Below, one piece after another: positions 4,955 through 6,039 of a DNA stretch of 6,039 nt. The translations under genes and the position numbers were made by a program. This DNA is from Candidatus Electrothrix marina (GTDB taxonomy: Bacteria > Desulfobacterota > Desulfobulbia > Desulfobulbales > Desulfobulbaceae): assembly GCA_004028495.1 (NCBI GenBank), contig MTKS01000110.1:1-6039 (forward strand). The letters are read 5' to 3'. The notes below the pieces were generated by a model, which was not told the origin of the DNA, ran no database searches, and saw only the letters and a list, made by a program, of their open reading frames with translations. Position 1 is the stretch's first letter; each line of letters starts with the position of its first letter.

Positions 4955-6039
4955 TGGGCCGGGGCCAGATCAGCCGGGGTGATCTGCTGCGAGCCGTTCT
5001 CCGTTATGGGGGAAAATTGCCTGCGGATACGGCGGAGTCCCTTGGGTTTTTGCCGCATAAGAAAATTCACGAGGCAAGTCAGTCTGTAGGGGGTCGTGTT
5101 AATCTGGTGAGAACGGAACACCGGGATGAGGAACCAGAGCGGCCCTTCACTTCGAAGCCCCTTCTCCCGGTTCCCTTTTGGCAGCCTCAGGAATTCAGCC
5201 GAGAGGAAATCGCAACCCCATCCGAAACCAGCGGACAGGTTGCGGCAGCATTTCCCAGCAGAATCCCAAAACCGCCGCCCCCGTATCAGTACCTTGCCCA
5301 GTTCAACGACCTTGTGCCCCACCTGCGAGCCGCCTTATCCGAGCATCGTCCATCCCGCTCCCCTGATATTCCCCAGATTATCGACCGATTGAGTCAGGCA
5401 GAAATCCTCAGCGAGCTGCCCAGGCTCCATCGTCCCGGCTGGGGTGCAAGCCTGTACGTTATTGAGGATCGGAGTGATTATCTGGCCCCCTATGTCCGGG
5501 ATCAGGCATGGCTCCAGTCCCATCTTGGCAGGCTCTACCCGGAAACGGGATTTTTTCCGGCAATATACAGCGAATGTCTTGCCCTGCCCCAGGTGTTTCA
5601 GGCCGACGGGCGGGTTGTTGATTTCCATCCTCAGCCAGGTGATCAGGTGTTGGTGCTTGGCGATTTGGGTTGTTTGGCCGAGGACGGCGGGCGGGCAAGG
5701 GAATTTTGGACAGCCCTTGGCGAACAGCTGCGTAATCAAGGTATTGTCCCCTTGGCTTTGTTGCCCTGCGGTCCTTCGCAATGCCCGGAATCCCTTGCGG
5801 ACCGCTACCAGCTGCTCAGCTGGGAACATCCGGCCCCGCAGGAGCTTTTTCTGGAAGAGCTGGAGGAACGTGGTCAGCTCCTGCTGGCCCATCTTTCCAT
5901 CTGTCCTCGCATTGAACCCCGCCTGTTGCGGGCAATTCGTCTGCAACTGGGGGCGGAGCTTTTTCCTGCCCGCATGGAGGCCTGGGTTTGGCAGCATGGG
6001 GTTATGGAGGGGCCGGATTTAATCGCTGCTGCTTTGAGC
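4954..6039 (+). CDS. MoxR-partner protein with vWA-like region (3' truncated)
   Basis: The start codon overlaps the MoxR stop by one base (TGATG at 4952-4956), and the frame stays open to the window end, giving 362 visible residues. It opens with a short helical, basic segment (MGRGQISRGDLLRAVLRYGG). Residues ~55-115 are proline- and charge-rich and look disordered, ending in PKPPPP. An alpha/beta region follows: ASLYVIEDRSDYLAPY (165-180), where D172-R-S174 resembles a MIDAS-like DxS, and then QVLVLGDLG (231-239) and GIVPLALLPCG (263-273). Strand-loop-helix order and position next to MoxR suggest a divergent vWA domain, but a full DxSxS motif is absent, so metal binding is doubtful. The tail (ICPRIEPRLLRAIRLQLG, then EAWVWQH) is helical and unassigned. 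The true C-terminus lies outside the window and may hold another domain. The gene is certain from coupling and frame; the domain identity is tentative. Confidence 0.8.
   Translation, partial: MGRGQISRGDLLRAVLRYGGKLPADTAESLGFLPHKKIHEASQSVGGRVNLVRTEHRDEEPERPFTSKPLLPVPFWQPQEFSREEIATPSETSGQVAAAFPSRIPKPPPPYQYLAQFNDLVPHLRAALSEHRPSRSPDIPQIIDRLSQAEILSELPRLHRPGWGASLYVIEDRSDYLAPYVRDQAWLQSHLGRLYPETGFFPAIYSECLALPQVFQADGRVVDFHPQPGDQVLVLGDLGCLAEDGGRAREFWTALGEQLRNQGIVPLALLPCGPSQCPESLADRYQLLSWEHPAPQELFLEELEERGQLLLAHLSICPRIEPRLLRAIRLQLGAELFPARMEAWVWQHGVMEGPDLIAAALS

Noticed and set aside
5335..5997. 220-residue minus-strand ORF and the overlapping plus-strand ORF at 5444-6022
   Set aside because: Both are shadows of the coupled frame 4954-6039 in GC-rich DNA. 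That frame has better protein-like composition, starts at the MoxR stop and keeps open to the edge.
1..6039. CRISPR array, tRNA, rRNA or insertion-sequence transposase
   Set aside because: No regularly spaced direct repeats, cloverleaf, rRNA-like stretch or transposase-like protein was seen on either strand.

Overview
The window looks like a piece of a sulfate-reducer-type Desulfobacterota genome, most plausibly Desulfobulbales. This is inferred from an HdrA/MvhD electron-transfer pair, use of selenocysteine in MvhD, and the general protein style; no rRNA or marker gene confirms it.

Positions 1-1479 hold energy metabolism: the 3' end of hdrA (flavin and iron-sulfur heterodisulfide reductase subunit A) followed by mvhD. 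The mvhD gene is interrupted by an in-frame TGA at 1081. The family motif resumes directly after it and a SECIS-like hairpin follows, so I read it as one selenoprotein gene, 880-1479, rather than a broken gene or two small ORFs. A strong intrinsic terminator (1514-1556) closes this block.

Positions 1581-2249 hold two small genes 27 bp apart: ppnP (pyrimidine/purine nucleoside phosphorylase) and a trypsin-co-occurring domain 2 (Trypco2) protein. The gap at 2250-2393 carries a terminator-like hairpin nested in an imperfect inverted repeat. That repeat resembles a better-preserved 60-bp inverted repeat at 781-840 between hdrA and mvhD.

Positions 2394-6039 hold a tightly packed three-gene unit: a cytoplasmic trypsin-like serine protease with a long unassigned C-terminal extension, a MoxR-type AAA+ ATPase starting 2 bp later, and a third gene overlapping it by one base (TGATG). 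The third gene runs off the end of the window and has a proline-rich linker and a vWA-like alpha/beta region. Together with Trypco2, this matches the general plan of MoxR/vWA NTP-dependent conflict (putative anti-phage or self/non-self) systems. In that plan the AAA+ ATPase and its partner gate a peptidase effector. The protease C-terminus and the third protein do not match anything I can name with certainty and are the most novel part of the window.
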